Shown here: in pieces, positions 1 to 7,210 of the stretch | How the letters are laid out: the number at the start of each line of letters is the position of its first letter | Numbering within the stretch: position 1 is the first letter of the stretch | Source of the DNA: Chitinophagaceae bacterium | GTDB taxonomy: Bacteria > Bacteroidota > Bacteroidia > Chitinophagales > Chitinophagaceae | Length of the DNA: 13,198 bases | Direction of reading: 5' to 3' | Assembly (NCBI GenBank): GCA_947483345.1 | Contig: CANKNL010000059.1 | Coordinates: forward strand, 1 to 13,198 | Made by a program: the position numbers and the translations under genes | The notes under the pieces: generated by a model | Database searches by the model: none | Told to the model about the DNA's origin: nothing | What the model saw: only the letters and a program-made list of their open reading frames with translations

Positions 1-2
1 AC

Positions 3-146
3 CGGGTTTTTAATTATCACAATATGATGATCTGCGATGGGAGTATGATCTCGGCTAATATTGGGGTTAATCCAAGTCTCACCATAACCGCTATAACAGA
101 AAAAGCCATGAGCCAAATTGGCCCCAAAACTGAAGAAAAAAAATAA
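3..146 (+). CDS. GMC-family FAD-dependent oxidoreductase, C-terminal fragment
   Basis: The frame is open from the left edge to a TAA at 144-146 and gives the last 47 residues of a protein whose main part lies outside the window. The visible peptide runs from RVFNYHNMMICDGSM through ISANIGVNPSLTITA to a lysine-rich tail. The DGS-x3-AN-x-GVNPSLTITA pattern is the hallmark end of the glucose-methanol-choline oxidoreductase C-terminal domain (PF05199). There the DG and NP..T residues contact the FAD, and the end of the domain sits behind the isoalloxazine ring. Such enzymes oxidise alcohols, sugars or sterols, but the substrate cannot be told from this fragment. The gene converges on the tRNA-Arg gene, and no clear + strand terminator is visible after the stop. 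Family assignment is firm from the motif; everything else about the protein is unseen. Confidence 0.85.
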   Translation, partial: RVFNYHNMMICDGSMISANIGVNPSLTITAITEKAMSQIGPKTEEKK

Positions 147-240
147 CGACATAAAAATCGGGCTACTTGAATTTATAATGGCAAACAGGCTTCTTTAAAA
201 AAATAGGGTCAAAAATTATGATTAACTGATTTAAACAGAA

Positions 241-266
241 AGAGCCTCATATTTCTATGAAGCTCT
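241..266 (-). terminator. Intrinsic terminator of tRNA-Arg
   Basis: On the - strand, AGAGCTTCAT and ATGAGGCTCT form a 10-bp stem with one G-U pair around a 6-nt AT-rich loop. A T-rich run (TTTCTGTTT) follows. It starts 3 bases after the tRNA discriminator base. There is no T-run on the + strand side, so it should act only on the tRNA transcript and not on the converging oxidoreductase gene. Confidence 0.75.
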
Positions 267-269
267 TAG

Positions 270-343
270 TGACCGCGTTAGGATTCAAACCTAAAACCTT
301 CTGATCCGTAGTCAGATGCTCTATTCAATTGAGCTACGCAGCC
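270..343 (-). tRNA. tRNA-Arg(ACG)
   Basis: The - strand sequence folds as a standard cloverleaf. The acceptor stem pairs GGCTGCG with CGCGGTC (one G-U pair), the D stem pairs GCTC with GAGC, the anticodon stem pairs TCTGA with TCAGA, and the T stem pairs TTAGG with CCTAA around TTTGAAT. The seven-base anticodon loop CTACGGA gives anticodon ACG, so it reads CGN arginine codons. In bacteria A34 of this tRNA is normally deaminated to inosine by TadA. The discriminator base is A, and the following bases are CTA, so the CCA tail is not encoded and must be added by a nucleotidyltransferase. The gene has its own promoter and its own terminator, so it is a single-tRNA transcription unit. Confidence 0.95.
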
Positions 344-358
344 ATTTTTTTGGGATGG

Positions 359-389
359 CAAAGATAGGAGTTTTTAGCATGCCTTCAAA
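359..389 (-). promoter_or_regulatory. Canonical Bacteroidota promoter for tRNA-Arg
   Basis: On the - strand there is TTTG (386-389), exactly 19 bases, then TATCTTTG (359-366). This matches the Bacteroidota housekeeping sigma consensus TTTG-N19-TAnnTTTG at every specified base. Transcription would start near 352, about 9 bases before the mature tRNA end at 343. The upstream element directly abuts the stop codon of the carboxylate-amine ligase gene (390-392). Confidence 0.85.
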
Positions 390-1502
390 TTACAATCCGC
401 TTAAAAATTCAGAATGTATTAAATCCACTACATTCACCAGGCTTTTGGTTTCTTCAAACTTTTTTAACTGCCTGTCGGCTCCCGTGCCCTGTTCCAGCAT
501 TTTATGCACATAATTAATGGCATGGCGGCTGCCCAATTCGGGTATCACATCATCAACAAAGTCTAATAATTCATAAATCAATACCCGGGTATTCACTTCC
601 ATTTCTTTACCAAAATCAATCATACTGCCATCAATACCATAGCGGCCTGCCCGCCATTTATTTTCATTAAGCAACGCTCTTGAATACATCATGAAATTCA
701 GGTTCTGACTGCGTAGCTTATAGATTTTGGCACAGATGGCCTGAAATAAGGCTGCAATCGTTATGGTTTCCTGTACGGTCATCGGAACATCACAGATTCG
801 GAATTCCACCGTATTAAAAAAAGGATGTACCCGAAGATCCCACCATATTTTTTTTGCATTATCAATGCAGTTGGTTTTTACCAACAGCTTGATATAATTA
901 TCATACGCTTCAATACTTTCAAAAAAATCGGGAATACCGGTTCGGGGAAATTTATCAAAAACTTTGGTACGGAAAGATTTATAACCCGTGGTTCTGCCTT
1001 CCCAAAATGGGGAGTTGGTACTTAATGCATAGATGTGCGGTAAAAAATACCGGGCCGAGTTGGCAATATGAATGGCCATCTCACGGTTATCCATACCTAC
1101 ATGCACATGTAACCCAAAAATTAAATTACTGCGGGCAGCTTCCTGCAATTCGTTTACAATTTCACTGTAACGGGCATGTTCGGTAATCAACTGCCGCTCC
1201 CAATGACTGAATGGATGTGTACCGGATGCGCCAACCCAAAAGCCAAGTTCATCGGCAATGCCACTAATGGTTTTACGTAAGGTGCCAACATCAATTAAGG
1301 CTTCATCAATATCTTGACAAATATCAGTACCAACTTCCACTACAGCCTGGTGCATCTCGGCCTTTACTTTGTCCTTAATGACTTTCTGGCCTTCATGTAC
1401 AATTTTCTGGTCATGGCTTTTAAGTTCCCTCGTTTCGGGATCTATTACCATATACTCTTCTTCTATACCAAGTGTAAAATGTTTATAAGATAGGTTTGCC
1501 AT
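390..1502 (-). CDS. YbdK-family (COG2170) carboxylate-amine ligase
   Basis: This 370-residue protein belongs to the glutamate-cysteine ligase type 2 superfamily (PF04107, YbdK/COG2170), which joins a carboxylate to an amine using ATP. Visible signatures are LGIEEEYMVID at 11-21 (acidic metal/substrate strand), EVGTDIC at 56-62, GASGTHPF at 91-98, GLHVHVGM at 130-137, the loop from STNSPFWEGR to the FPRTG around 161-189, WWDLRVHPFFNTVEFRICDVP-type active-site strands at 220-240, and NKWRAGRYGIDG at 281-292. Length is normal and all motifs look intact, so it should be active. E. coli YbdK has weak glutamate-cysteine ligase activity; the true substrate here is unknown. It is the second gene of an operon, starting 6 bp after the ATP-grasp ligase stop. 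The pairing suggests consecutive steps on one product. No Shine-Dalgarno sequence is evident, as usual in Bacteroidota. Confidence 0.93.
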   Translation of the reverse strand: MANLSYKHFTLGIEEEYMVIDPETRELKSHDQKIVHEGQKVIKDKVKAEMHQAVVEVGTDICQDIDEALIDVGTLRKTISGIADELGFWVGASGTHPFSHWERQLITEHARYSEIVNELQEAARSNLIFGLHVHVGMDNREMAIHIANSARYFLPHIYALSTNSPFWEGRTTGYKSFRTKVFDKFPRTGIPDFFESIEAYDNYIKLLVKTNCIDNAKKIWWDLRVHPFFNTVEFRICDVPMTVQETITIAALFQAICAKIYKLRSQNLNFMMYSRALLNENKWRAGRYGIDGSMIDFGKEMEVNTRVLIYELLDFVDDVIPELGSRHAINYVHKMLEQGTGADRQLKKFEETKSLVNVVDLIHSEFLSGL

Positions 1503-1508
1503 GATTTT

Positions 1509-2465
1509 TTATTTATACAATTTCTGCTTTGCCGCACTGTTTTTAATATAATCGCCCCATGTTAAATTATCTGTTTGGTCATTATGTTCCAGGGCTTTTT
1601 CAATGGCATACGTTGCGGCTGTTTCAACTACCCAGTCAAAATTTTCCTGACCCACACTTTTTACTTCTGCATCGGGTGCCGGGTTACAAAAGTCAATGGC
1701 ATAAGGCACGCCATCGCGTAAGGCTAATTCAACAGTATTAAAATCATAGCCCAGGTAATGGCAAATGCGCAATACAATATCTTCCATTAATTTATACCTG
1801 GCTGCATCGGGTTTAAAATCGGCTACATAGCGCAAGTGATGCGGGTTACGTGGCTCATACGGCATGATACGTACATATTTGCCGCCAATACAATAGCAGC
1901 GGTAATACTCATCAAATTTGATCTCTTCCTGTAACATCATTACCAGTTGTTCTGTCTCTGCATGTTTTTCAAAAAACTCTTCCATGCTGTTTAACTGATA
2001 AACACTTTTCCATCCCCCACCCGAAAAGGGTTTCATATATGCCGGGAAACCGATATAATTAAATATGCCTTCCCAATCCATAGGGTAGGCCAGATTACTG
2101 AAAGAATCTTCACTGGTATCTGTCGGTAAATCTCTCGAAGGCAGAATGACCGTCTTAGGTACCGGCACATCAATCTTTGTGGCTAAACAATTATTAAAAA
2201 ATTTTTCATCAGCACTCCACCAAAACGGGTTATTGATTACAGTGGTACCACATAATGCCGCATTTTTCAAATACGCTCTGTAAAAAGGCACATCCTGTGA
2301 TATGCGGTCGAAAATAACAGCATATCCCGAAGGTTCGCCCTGCATCACTTTGTCAATCTTAACAGCTTCTGCCATTATCCCGTCAATTTTTTTACTGTTT
2401 ACCCTTTCAATAAAAGCTTCAGGAAAACTTCTTTCTTTACCGAATAATACACCAATTTTCTTCAT
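1509..2465 (-). CDS. ATP-grasp ligase, glutathione synthetase/RimK-like
   Basis: This 318-residue protein has the ATP-grasp fold. An N-terminal Rossmann-like pre-ATP domain (MKKIGVLFGKER) is followed by YMKPFSGGGWKSV at 143-155 (nucleotide-binding lysine and glycine-rich loop). Next come LQEEI at 178-182 (hinge acids facing adenine/ribose), R189 and the GGKYVRIM strand, then VELALRDGVPYAIDFCNPAPD at 245-265 with E246, D258 and N261 as likely Mg-ATP ligands. ATP-grasp enzymes of this type activate a carboxylate as acyl phosphate and join it to an amine or thiol. Substrate is not predictable; glutathione synthetase and RimK are only fold relatives. The gene leads an operon with the YbdK-like ligase 6 bp downstream and is divergent from an esterase. 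The metal-site motif has one extra residue compared with the usual D/E-x-N. Start at the first ATG gives a natural MKKIGVLFG opening strand. Confidence 0.88.
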   Translation of the reverse strand: MKKIGVLFGKERSFPEAFIERVNSKKIDGIMAEAVKIDKVMQGEPSGYAVIFDRISQDVPFYRAYLKNAALCGTTVINNPFWWSADEKFFNNCLATKIDVPVPKTVILPSRDLPTDTSEDSFSNLAYPMDWEGIFNYIGFPAYMKPFSGGGWKSVYQLNSMEEFFEKHAETEQLVMMLQEEIKFDEYYRCYCIGGKYVRIMPYEPRNPHHLRYVADFKPDAARYKLMEDIVLRICHYLGYDFNTVELALRDGVPYAIDFCNPAPDAEVKSVGQENFDWVVETAATYAIEKALEHNDQTDNLTWGDYIKNSAAKQKLYK

Positions 2466-2521
2466 GCCATTTGTTTTAATTTAATTTTAATGGTTGTTTT
2501 TAATGGTTATCTAAACCCATT

Positions 2522-2529
2522 CAAATATA
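2522..2529 (-). promoter_or_regulatory. -7 element for the ATP-grasp/YbdK-like operon
   Basis: The - strand reads TATATTTG, a full match to TAnnTTTG. At the expected 19-base spacing upstream lies TTTT (2549-2552), three of four matches to TTTG. A start near 2515 would leave an AT-rich leader of about 50 nt before the ATG at 2465. Confidence 0.55.
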
Positions 2530-2617
2530 TTTTTTCGGCAGCAATAAAAAAAATTATATTTTAAATTGATCAAATACACTGATAAAAGAGGCCTGATATT
2601 TTCAAATGGGGTCAGCC

Positions 2618-2648
2618 TCTGAAAATCAGCCGCAATTCCGTATTTTTG
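2618..2648 (+). promoter_or_regulatory. Promoter for the esterase, nearly leaderless
   Basis: TATTTTTG at 2641-2648 matches TAnnTTTG fully, and TCTG (2618-2621) sits exactly 19 bases upstream with one mismatch to TTTG. Only five bases separate the -7 element from the ATG at 2654, so the transcript would begin at or very near that start codon. This argues against the upstream ATG at 2606, which would lie before the transcription start. It is inferred from motif spacing only. Confidence 0.5.
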
Positions 2649-2653
2649 AAGAT

Positions 2654-3478
2654 ATGTCAGCAATAAAGACAGCCCATATTGTCGTTGAGAATCACCTGAT
2701 TTTTTCAACATTTTTGAACCGTGAAGTTAAAGTTGATTTTTATTTCCCGCCTAAAAAAGCCAATTCAGCAAACCTGAGCCTGTTATTAATTAATGATGGC
2801 CAGGATCTGGTGACCATGCAGTTTGACAATATTTTGGAAGACTTATATGAAACACAGGCCATCAGCGATCTTTTTTGTGTGGGACTGCATTGTTCTGCAG
2901 ATAGAAAAAATGAATACGGCACCGCAAAATACTTGGATTATAAGGGACGGGGCGCCAGGGCCGCCCTCTACAACCGCTTTATCCTGGAGGAATTAATGCC
3001 CTATATCCGCCGCACCTTATTTACCTGTTCATTTAAGGAAAAATGCTTTGCCGGATTTTCGTTAGGTGGTTTGTGTGCCCTGGATATGGTTTGGAACCAT
3101 CCGTTGGAATTTAGTAAAGTGGGTGTTTTCAGCGGTTCATTATGGTGGCGTGATAAAGACCAGGATGATGTTGATTTTGATGAAACCGTAAATCGCATCA
3201 TGCACAACCAGGTAAAACAGACCCCAGATATTTATCCCTGGCTAAAATTCTTTTTTGAAGTGGGCACCTTAGATGAGGTGGCCGACAGGAATAATAATGG
3301 TATTATTGATGCCATTGATGATACCATCAGTTTTATCGATATACTGGTTAATAAGGGCTATAACAGGCAAACCGCCATTGCCTATCTGGAATTAAATGAG
3401 GGCCGGCATGATGTGCCTACCTGGGCCATCGCCTTTCCCGATTTCTTAAAATGGGGATGGGCTGTAGATCAGAAATAA
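2654..3478 (+). CDS. Esterase D/enterochelin-esterase-like alpha/beta hydrolase
   Basis: This 274-residue protein (290 if the ATG at 2606 is used) has the Esterase family fold (PF00756). The opening strand REVKVDFYFPP leads to LLINDGQD. The nucleophile elbow is GFSLGG with Ser136, followed by the strand VGVFSGSLWW. The acid is probably Asp207 in EVGTLDE, and the base is His252 in NEGRHD, just before a C-terminal helix. No signal peptide is seen, so it should be cytoplasmic. Right after Asp207, residues 211-222 (DRNNNGIIDAID) match an EF-hand/dockerin-type calcium loop. I chose 2654 because a good promoter lies directly before it and the conserved part begins just after. The gene is divergent from the two-ligase operon and may cleave or trim its product; this is inference. 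Related members hydrolyse S-formylglutathione, siderophores or acyl esters. Confidence 0.87.
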   Translation: MSAIKTAHIVVENHLIFSTFLNREVKVDFYFPPKKANSANLSLLLINDGQDLVTMQFDNILEDLYETQAISDLFCVGLHCSADRKNEYGTAKYLDYKGRGARAALYNRFILEELMPYIRRTLFTCSFKEKCFAGFSLGGLCALDMVWNHPLEFSKVGVFSGSLWWRDKDQDDVDFDETVNRIMHNQVKQTPDIYPWLKFFFEVGTLDEVADRNNNGIIDAIDDTISFIDILVNKGYNRQTAIAYLELNEGRHDVPTWAIAFPDFLKWGWAVDQK

Positions 3479-3493
3479 AAAAAAATTATTCTA

Positions 3494-3531
3494 AAAAAAT
3501 ATCCCCCGGAAATTTCCGGGGGATATTTTTT
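3494..3531. terminator. Bidirectional intrinsic terminator
   Basis: This is a perfect 38-bp palindrome centred between 3512 and 3513. The GC-rich core CCCCCGG/CCGGGGG is flanked by ATAT and by A-run/T-run tails on both sides. Each strand therefore shows a strong hairpin followed by a T-run. It lies between the esterase stop (3478) and the convergent receptor stop (3549) and should end transcription in both directions. Confidence 0.95.
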
Positions 3532-3548
3532 ATAAAGTCTTGGCTTAA

Positions 3549-6500
3549 TTAAAAGATATAACGAACACCTAACTGGGCTTGCCAAACATCCTGAATGGCA
3601 GTTCCTTTTCTGTATGTTTCGTAGTTTAAACTATTGGTTACGGTATTCATTTTAAAGAATGGAAGTCCGCTAGCATCTACTCTTGAAAAAGCAAGAGGAG
3701 AAGTTGTATTTGTAACATGTGCAACGCCCCATTTATTATTGATCATATTGCCGATATTGAAAATATCTCCTCTGAATTGAAGGGTATGCCTGTTTTTACC
3801 GAAGTTGTGGAATACTTCAACCATCACAGATAAATCAAAACGGTTAAGCATAGGTTGTAATACACCATTTCTTTGTGCCACCTGACCTCTGTGTGTTTTT
3901 AAATAACTATTGCCCATAATGTAATTTTCAAAGGCATCTTTTTGTTGCTGAACCGTAAATGGTGTGCTGCCTGTTATGGCATCAAAATTCATTTCACTTT
4001 GATTTCTTGGAATATATAATAAATCATTTCCACTGATACCATCACCATTGAAATCATTTGAATAACCATAAGAGAATCTTCCCAGATTTTGAGACTGACC
4101 AAATAAGGACACCTGAAGGGCAACCGTTTTTGCAAATTCTTTTCTGTAAGTGATATTTCCAATAACACGGTGTCTGATATCATTATCATTAAATGAATTA
4201 TCAGGCAGGTTATTACCATTAACTGTTCTGGTGGAAGTAAAACTGCTGAAAGCAATTGAACCTGCACTTAGGTAATCTTTGGACTTACCAAAATTATAGG
4301 CAATCATCCAACTCAATCCTTTTTGTAATGGCTTTTCTATTTTAAGTGTAACCATGGTACTGTTACCATAAGGACGGCTAGCCAATACAACGGCATCGGT
4401 TACGTTTGGATTAATTCTAACAGAACTTGAACTTCCGGCAAATCTTGGACGTGTATCCGGACCTGTAAAAGTTGTTGTTGGCACTTTTTGATTGGCATTG
4501 TAATAAAAAATATTGCTTAAACTTTGCGTGAATAAAAATTCAGCAGAACCAACGATACCCCAGATCAGTTTTTGATCGATGGCAAAGTTTGTTCTGAACA
4601 CCTGTGGAAACTTAAATTCCTTTTCTATAGGAGCAATATTATAACTTGGTGCAGGCGAACCTGGTGTTGGTGCTGGTGTGTTACGTCTAACATTAGGACT
4701 GAAAGGGTATAGGGTTGTGTTATCCTGACTAATACTACCTGCCTGCATACCATTATTTCCAACAGCATTACTGATAAATACAAATGCCGGACGTCCGGAG
4801 AATAAACCTAAACCACCACGTATCTGCGTTTTCTTGTTGCCCTTTACATCATAATTAAATCCAAATCTTGGGTTAACCATAACTTTAACTGATGGTAATT
4901 GAGACGTGCTTAATTTAGTAGCATGTCCAGTTTCATCAACAAAATTGTAACCGGCTGCCTGTGGGTTTTCAACTGCATTTGAAGTAAAGAATGGAACGTC
5001 AAAACGAACGCCTAAAGAAATATTAAGGTTATCCTGAATCTGCCATTCATCCTGAACATAGGCGCCTATATTTTTAGCTTTTGTAACCGCATTCCAGTTT
5101 TCATTACCGGCTAAATTGCTGAATCCTAAATTGTAACGTCTTAACTGAACCGGATTGGCTGTCATATTATTATTAGCCAGATAGGCATTGGCAGAAGTAT
5201 AAAAATCTGCCAGGCTCTTAAAAATAAATTGTCCCTGAATATTAGGGGTAAACTGGTTAAAGAATTTAAAGGATTCAAAGTTGAAGCCTGTAGAAACAGT
5301 GTGTTTACCACTATAAAAAGTGAGGTTATCTGATGCCTGCCAGGTATCGGTAAATAATTTATTATTAGGCGTAAATGATTCTGATCCAAAAGAAATATAA
5401 TTTCTATCTGTATTAGTGCCATCCAGAATATCAATTATAGGGAAAATATTACCACCTTTAACGGCTCTGTAATCCCTGTTTGCAGTCCAGCCAAAAATAA
5501 ATTCATTTGAAACCTTATTGCTGATACGTGTATTTAACTGACCAATCAGTGAATAAATGTCATTATTGATCTCATAGTTATTATTAGAGAAATTCATGGT
5601 GTTTAAATTACTCTGCCTTGAACCGCCTAAAGCGCCAGAGCTACTTGCACCTATATCTTTAAATGATCTTAATGAATTAAAACGTACGCTGAATTTATTT
5701 TTGGTATTGATGTTCCAGTCAATTTTTGCTAAAATTTTATAACTTTTTGTAATAAAACTATAACCCTCATAAGTACCCGGGTCATAGCCCAATTTAGTAT
5801 TTACAAATGTGGATAAAGCATCCAGATCAGTTTTTAATACTCTTGAAACGTTCGGCTGTCCGGTATTTGAACCATTATTAGAAACAAAAGCTGTTCCCGG
5901 ATCAGTTCTTTTTTCATTTTCATAGTTAACAAAGAAGAACAATTTATTTTTAATGATAGGGCCACCTACACTACCGCCAAATTGCTTCACATCAAAATCA
6001 GAAATGGTAACAGGCGTTTTTCCATCGGGACCGGCTTTGGTACCAACATAGTTCTGATTACGTTGGTTGTAAAAACCAGAACCATGAAAGGTATTTGTAC
6101 CGCTACGGGTAACCGCATTGATACTGGCACCTGTAAAACCGGCATCCTTAACATTGTAAGGAGATACATTTACCTGAATTTCTTCAATGGCATCTACCGA
6201 AATAGGAGAGGCATTAGTTTGGCTTCCGGGCAATGCCTGTAAACCAAATGAATTATTGAAGATAGAACCATCCACAGTAAGATTGATAAAACGGTTATCC
6301 TGGCCGGCAAATGACGTACCATTGGCCTGTGGCGTTAACTTGGTAAAGTCTGTGATACTTCTTGATAAGGTAGGCAATGCCGCAATTAATCGTCTGTTGA
6401 TATTGGTAGTTGTACCTTTTCTGTCTTTTGATATGAGTACCCCTTTTCTGGCCGTACCGGCAACAACCACTTCTTTCAAGCTAACATTAGCATCTACTAA

Positions 6501-6824
6501 TGCCACATTAATTTTTGAAGCCTCACCCAATTGAATATAAACATCAGTGATTTCTTCTTTGGTAAAGCCAACAAAAGTGATTGTTACTGTGTAAGGTCCG
6601 CCAACACGTAAGCTGGGGATATTATATACGCCATTTTTTCCGGAAGAAGCCCTGTAAACAGAACCTGAAGGAATATGTAGTACTTCGATGGTTGCACCGG
6701 GTAGATCTGTTCCTTTAGTGTCTTTTACTGTTCCGTTGATGCTACCGGTTGTTACCTGTGCTGTTAAAGCAAAAGGGAAAATTAATAGTACAATTAATAA
6801 ATGTACAATTGTTTTGATTCTCAT
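3549..6824 (-). CDS. TonB-dependent receptor, Oar-like, with N-terminal carboxypeptidase-regulatory-like domain
   Basis: This 1091-residue outer-membrane receptor has a classic signal peptide (MRIKTIVHLLIVLLIFPFALTA, cleavage before QVTTG at about 22/23). A carboxypeptidase-regulatory-like beta-sandwich at about 25-115 follows (GSINGTVKDTKGTDLPGATI ... YTVTITFVGF). The plug region at about 120-245 includes NINRRLIAALPTLSRSI, FINLTVDGS, IEEIQVNVSPYN and GASINAVTRSGTNTFHGS. The rest, to about 1091, is a large beta-barrel ending in the aromatic signature GVRYIF expected for BAM-mediated insertion. A proline-rich loop (NTPAPTPGSPAPS) interrupts the barrel. This architecture imports large substrates using TonB energy, and the closest known group is Oar of Myxococcus. 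No SusD-like gene is adjacent, so it is not a classical Sus pair, and the ligand is unknown. The ATG at 6824 is preferred over an upstream TTG at 6848 because it begins the signal peptide directly. Confidence 0.92.
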   Translation of the reverse strand: MRIKTIVHLLIVLLIFPFALTAQVTTGSINGTVKDTKGTDLPGATIEVLHIPSGSVYRASSGKNGVYNIPSLRVGGPYTVTITFVGFTKEEITDVYIQLGEASKINVALVDANVSLKEVVVAGTARKGVLISKDRKGTTTNINRRLIAALPTLSRSITDFTKLTPQANGTSFAGQDNRFINLTVDGSIFNNSFGLQALPGSQTNASPISVDAIEEIQVNVSPYNVKDAGFTGASINAVTRSGTNTFHGSGFYNQRNQNYVGTKAGPDGKTPVTISDFDVKQFGGSVGGPIIKNKLFFFVNYENEKRTDPGTAFVSNNGSNTGQPNVSRVLKTDLDALSTFVNTKLGYDPGTYEGYSFITKSYKILAKIDWNINTKNKFSVRFNSLRSFKDIGASSSGALGGSRQSNLNTMNFSNNNYEINNDIYSLIGQLNTRISNKVSNEFIFGWTANRDYRAVKGGNIFPIIDILDGTNTDRNYISFGSESFTPNNKLFTDTWQASDNLTFYSGKHTVSTGFNFESFKFFNQFTPNIQGQFIFKSLADFYTSANAYLANNNMTANPVQLRRYNLGFSNLAGNENWNAVTKAKNIGAYVQDEWQIQDNLNISLGVRFDVPFFTSNAVENPQAAGYNFVDETGHATKLSTSQLPSVKVMVNPRFGFNYDVKGNKKTQIRGGLGLFSGRPAFVFISNAVGNNGMQAGSISQDNTTLYPFSPNVRRNTPAPTPGSPAPSYNIAPIEKEFKFPQVFRTNFAIDQKLIWGIVGSAEFLFTQSLSNIFYYNANQKVPTTTFTGPDTRPRFAGSSSSVRINPNVTDAVVLASRPYGNSTMVTLKIEKPLQKGLSWMIAYNFGKSKDYLSAGSIAFSSFTSTRTVNGNNLPDNSFNDNDIRHRVIGNITYRKEFAKTVALQVSLFGQSQNLGRFSYGYSNDFNGDGISGNDLLYIPRNQSEMNFDAITGSTPFTVQQQKDAFENYIMGNSYLKTHRGQVAQRNGVLQPMLNRFDLSVMVEVFHNFGKNRHTLQFRGDIFNIGNMINNKWGVAHVTNTTSPLAFSRVDASGLPFFKMNTVTNSLNYETYRKGTAIQDVWQAQLGVRYIF

Positions 6825-6871
6825 AATAGTTAGTTTTTTACTGGGCAAAGAAACTAAATAAAAGCCGAAAT

Positions 6872-6959
6872 CTGTTAACTTTTATTAACAAATTATAAGG
6901 ATTAAGTAACTTCCTTTTTTCTGCGCTTATAATTGCAATTCTGTTAACGTTAAATTAAC
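6872..6959. repeat. Two CTGTTAAC-N5/6-TTAAC direct repeats
   Basis: CTGTTAAC-N5-TTAAC occurs at 6872-6889 and CTGTTAAC-N6-TTAAC at 6941-6959, with starts 69 bases apart. Each unit is partly an inverted repeat (GTTAA/TTAAC), the usual shape of a dimeric repressor or activator site. The first copy covers the place where a -33 element of the receptor promoter would fall. A regulatory role is an inference, and the region is AT-rich, so chance matches are possible. Confidence 0.35.
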
Positions 6960-7210
6960 CCTACAATCTGCATAATCAATGATTTGAGATATAACATTAG
7001 CTGTTTATATAATTTAATAAGCAGACCTTAAAAAAGGCCTTGCAAAACTGCTGAGCTGCAGGCTGTGTTATAGATATAGGAGCCTATCCCGTAAAAATAA
7101 ATGGATTAACGGCTTAATCTGGCAGAGCGGGTATTGGCTGTTGAAAAATGAGATATCAGACGGCGTTAAAACTTTTTCCAAAACCGCAAGATTAAACTTT
7201 TTAATGTTGT

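Noticed and set aside
2606..2653. Longer N-terminus of the esterase
   Set aside because: The extra 16 residues are polar and featureless, and the promoter lies within them; kept only as an alternative start.
6187..6534. 115-residue open frame on the + strand inside the receptor gene
   Set aside because: It is antisense to the conserved plug domain and shows no recognisable protein features.
6825..6848. TTG start for the receptor, adding 8 residues
   Set aside because: It overlaps a -7-like promoter element, and the ATG at 6824 starts a textbook signal peptide.
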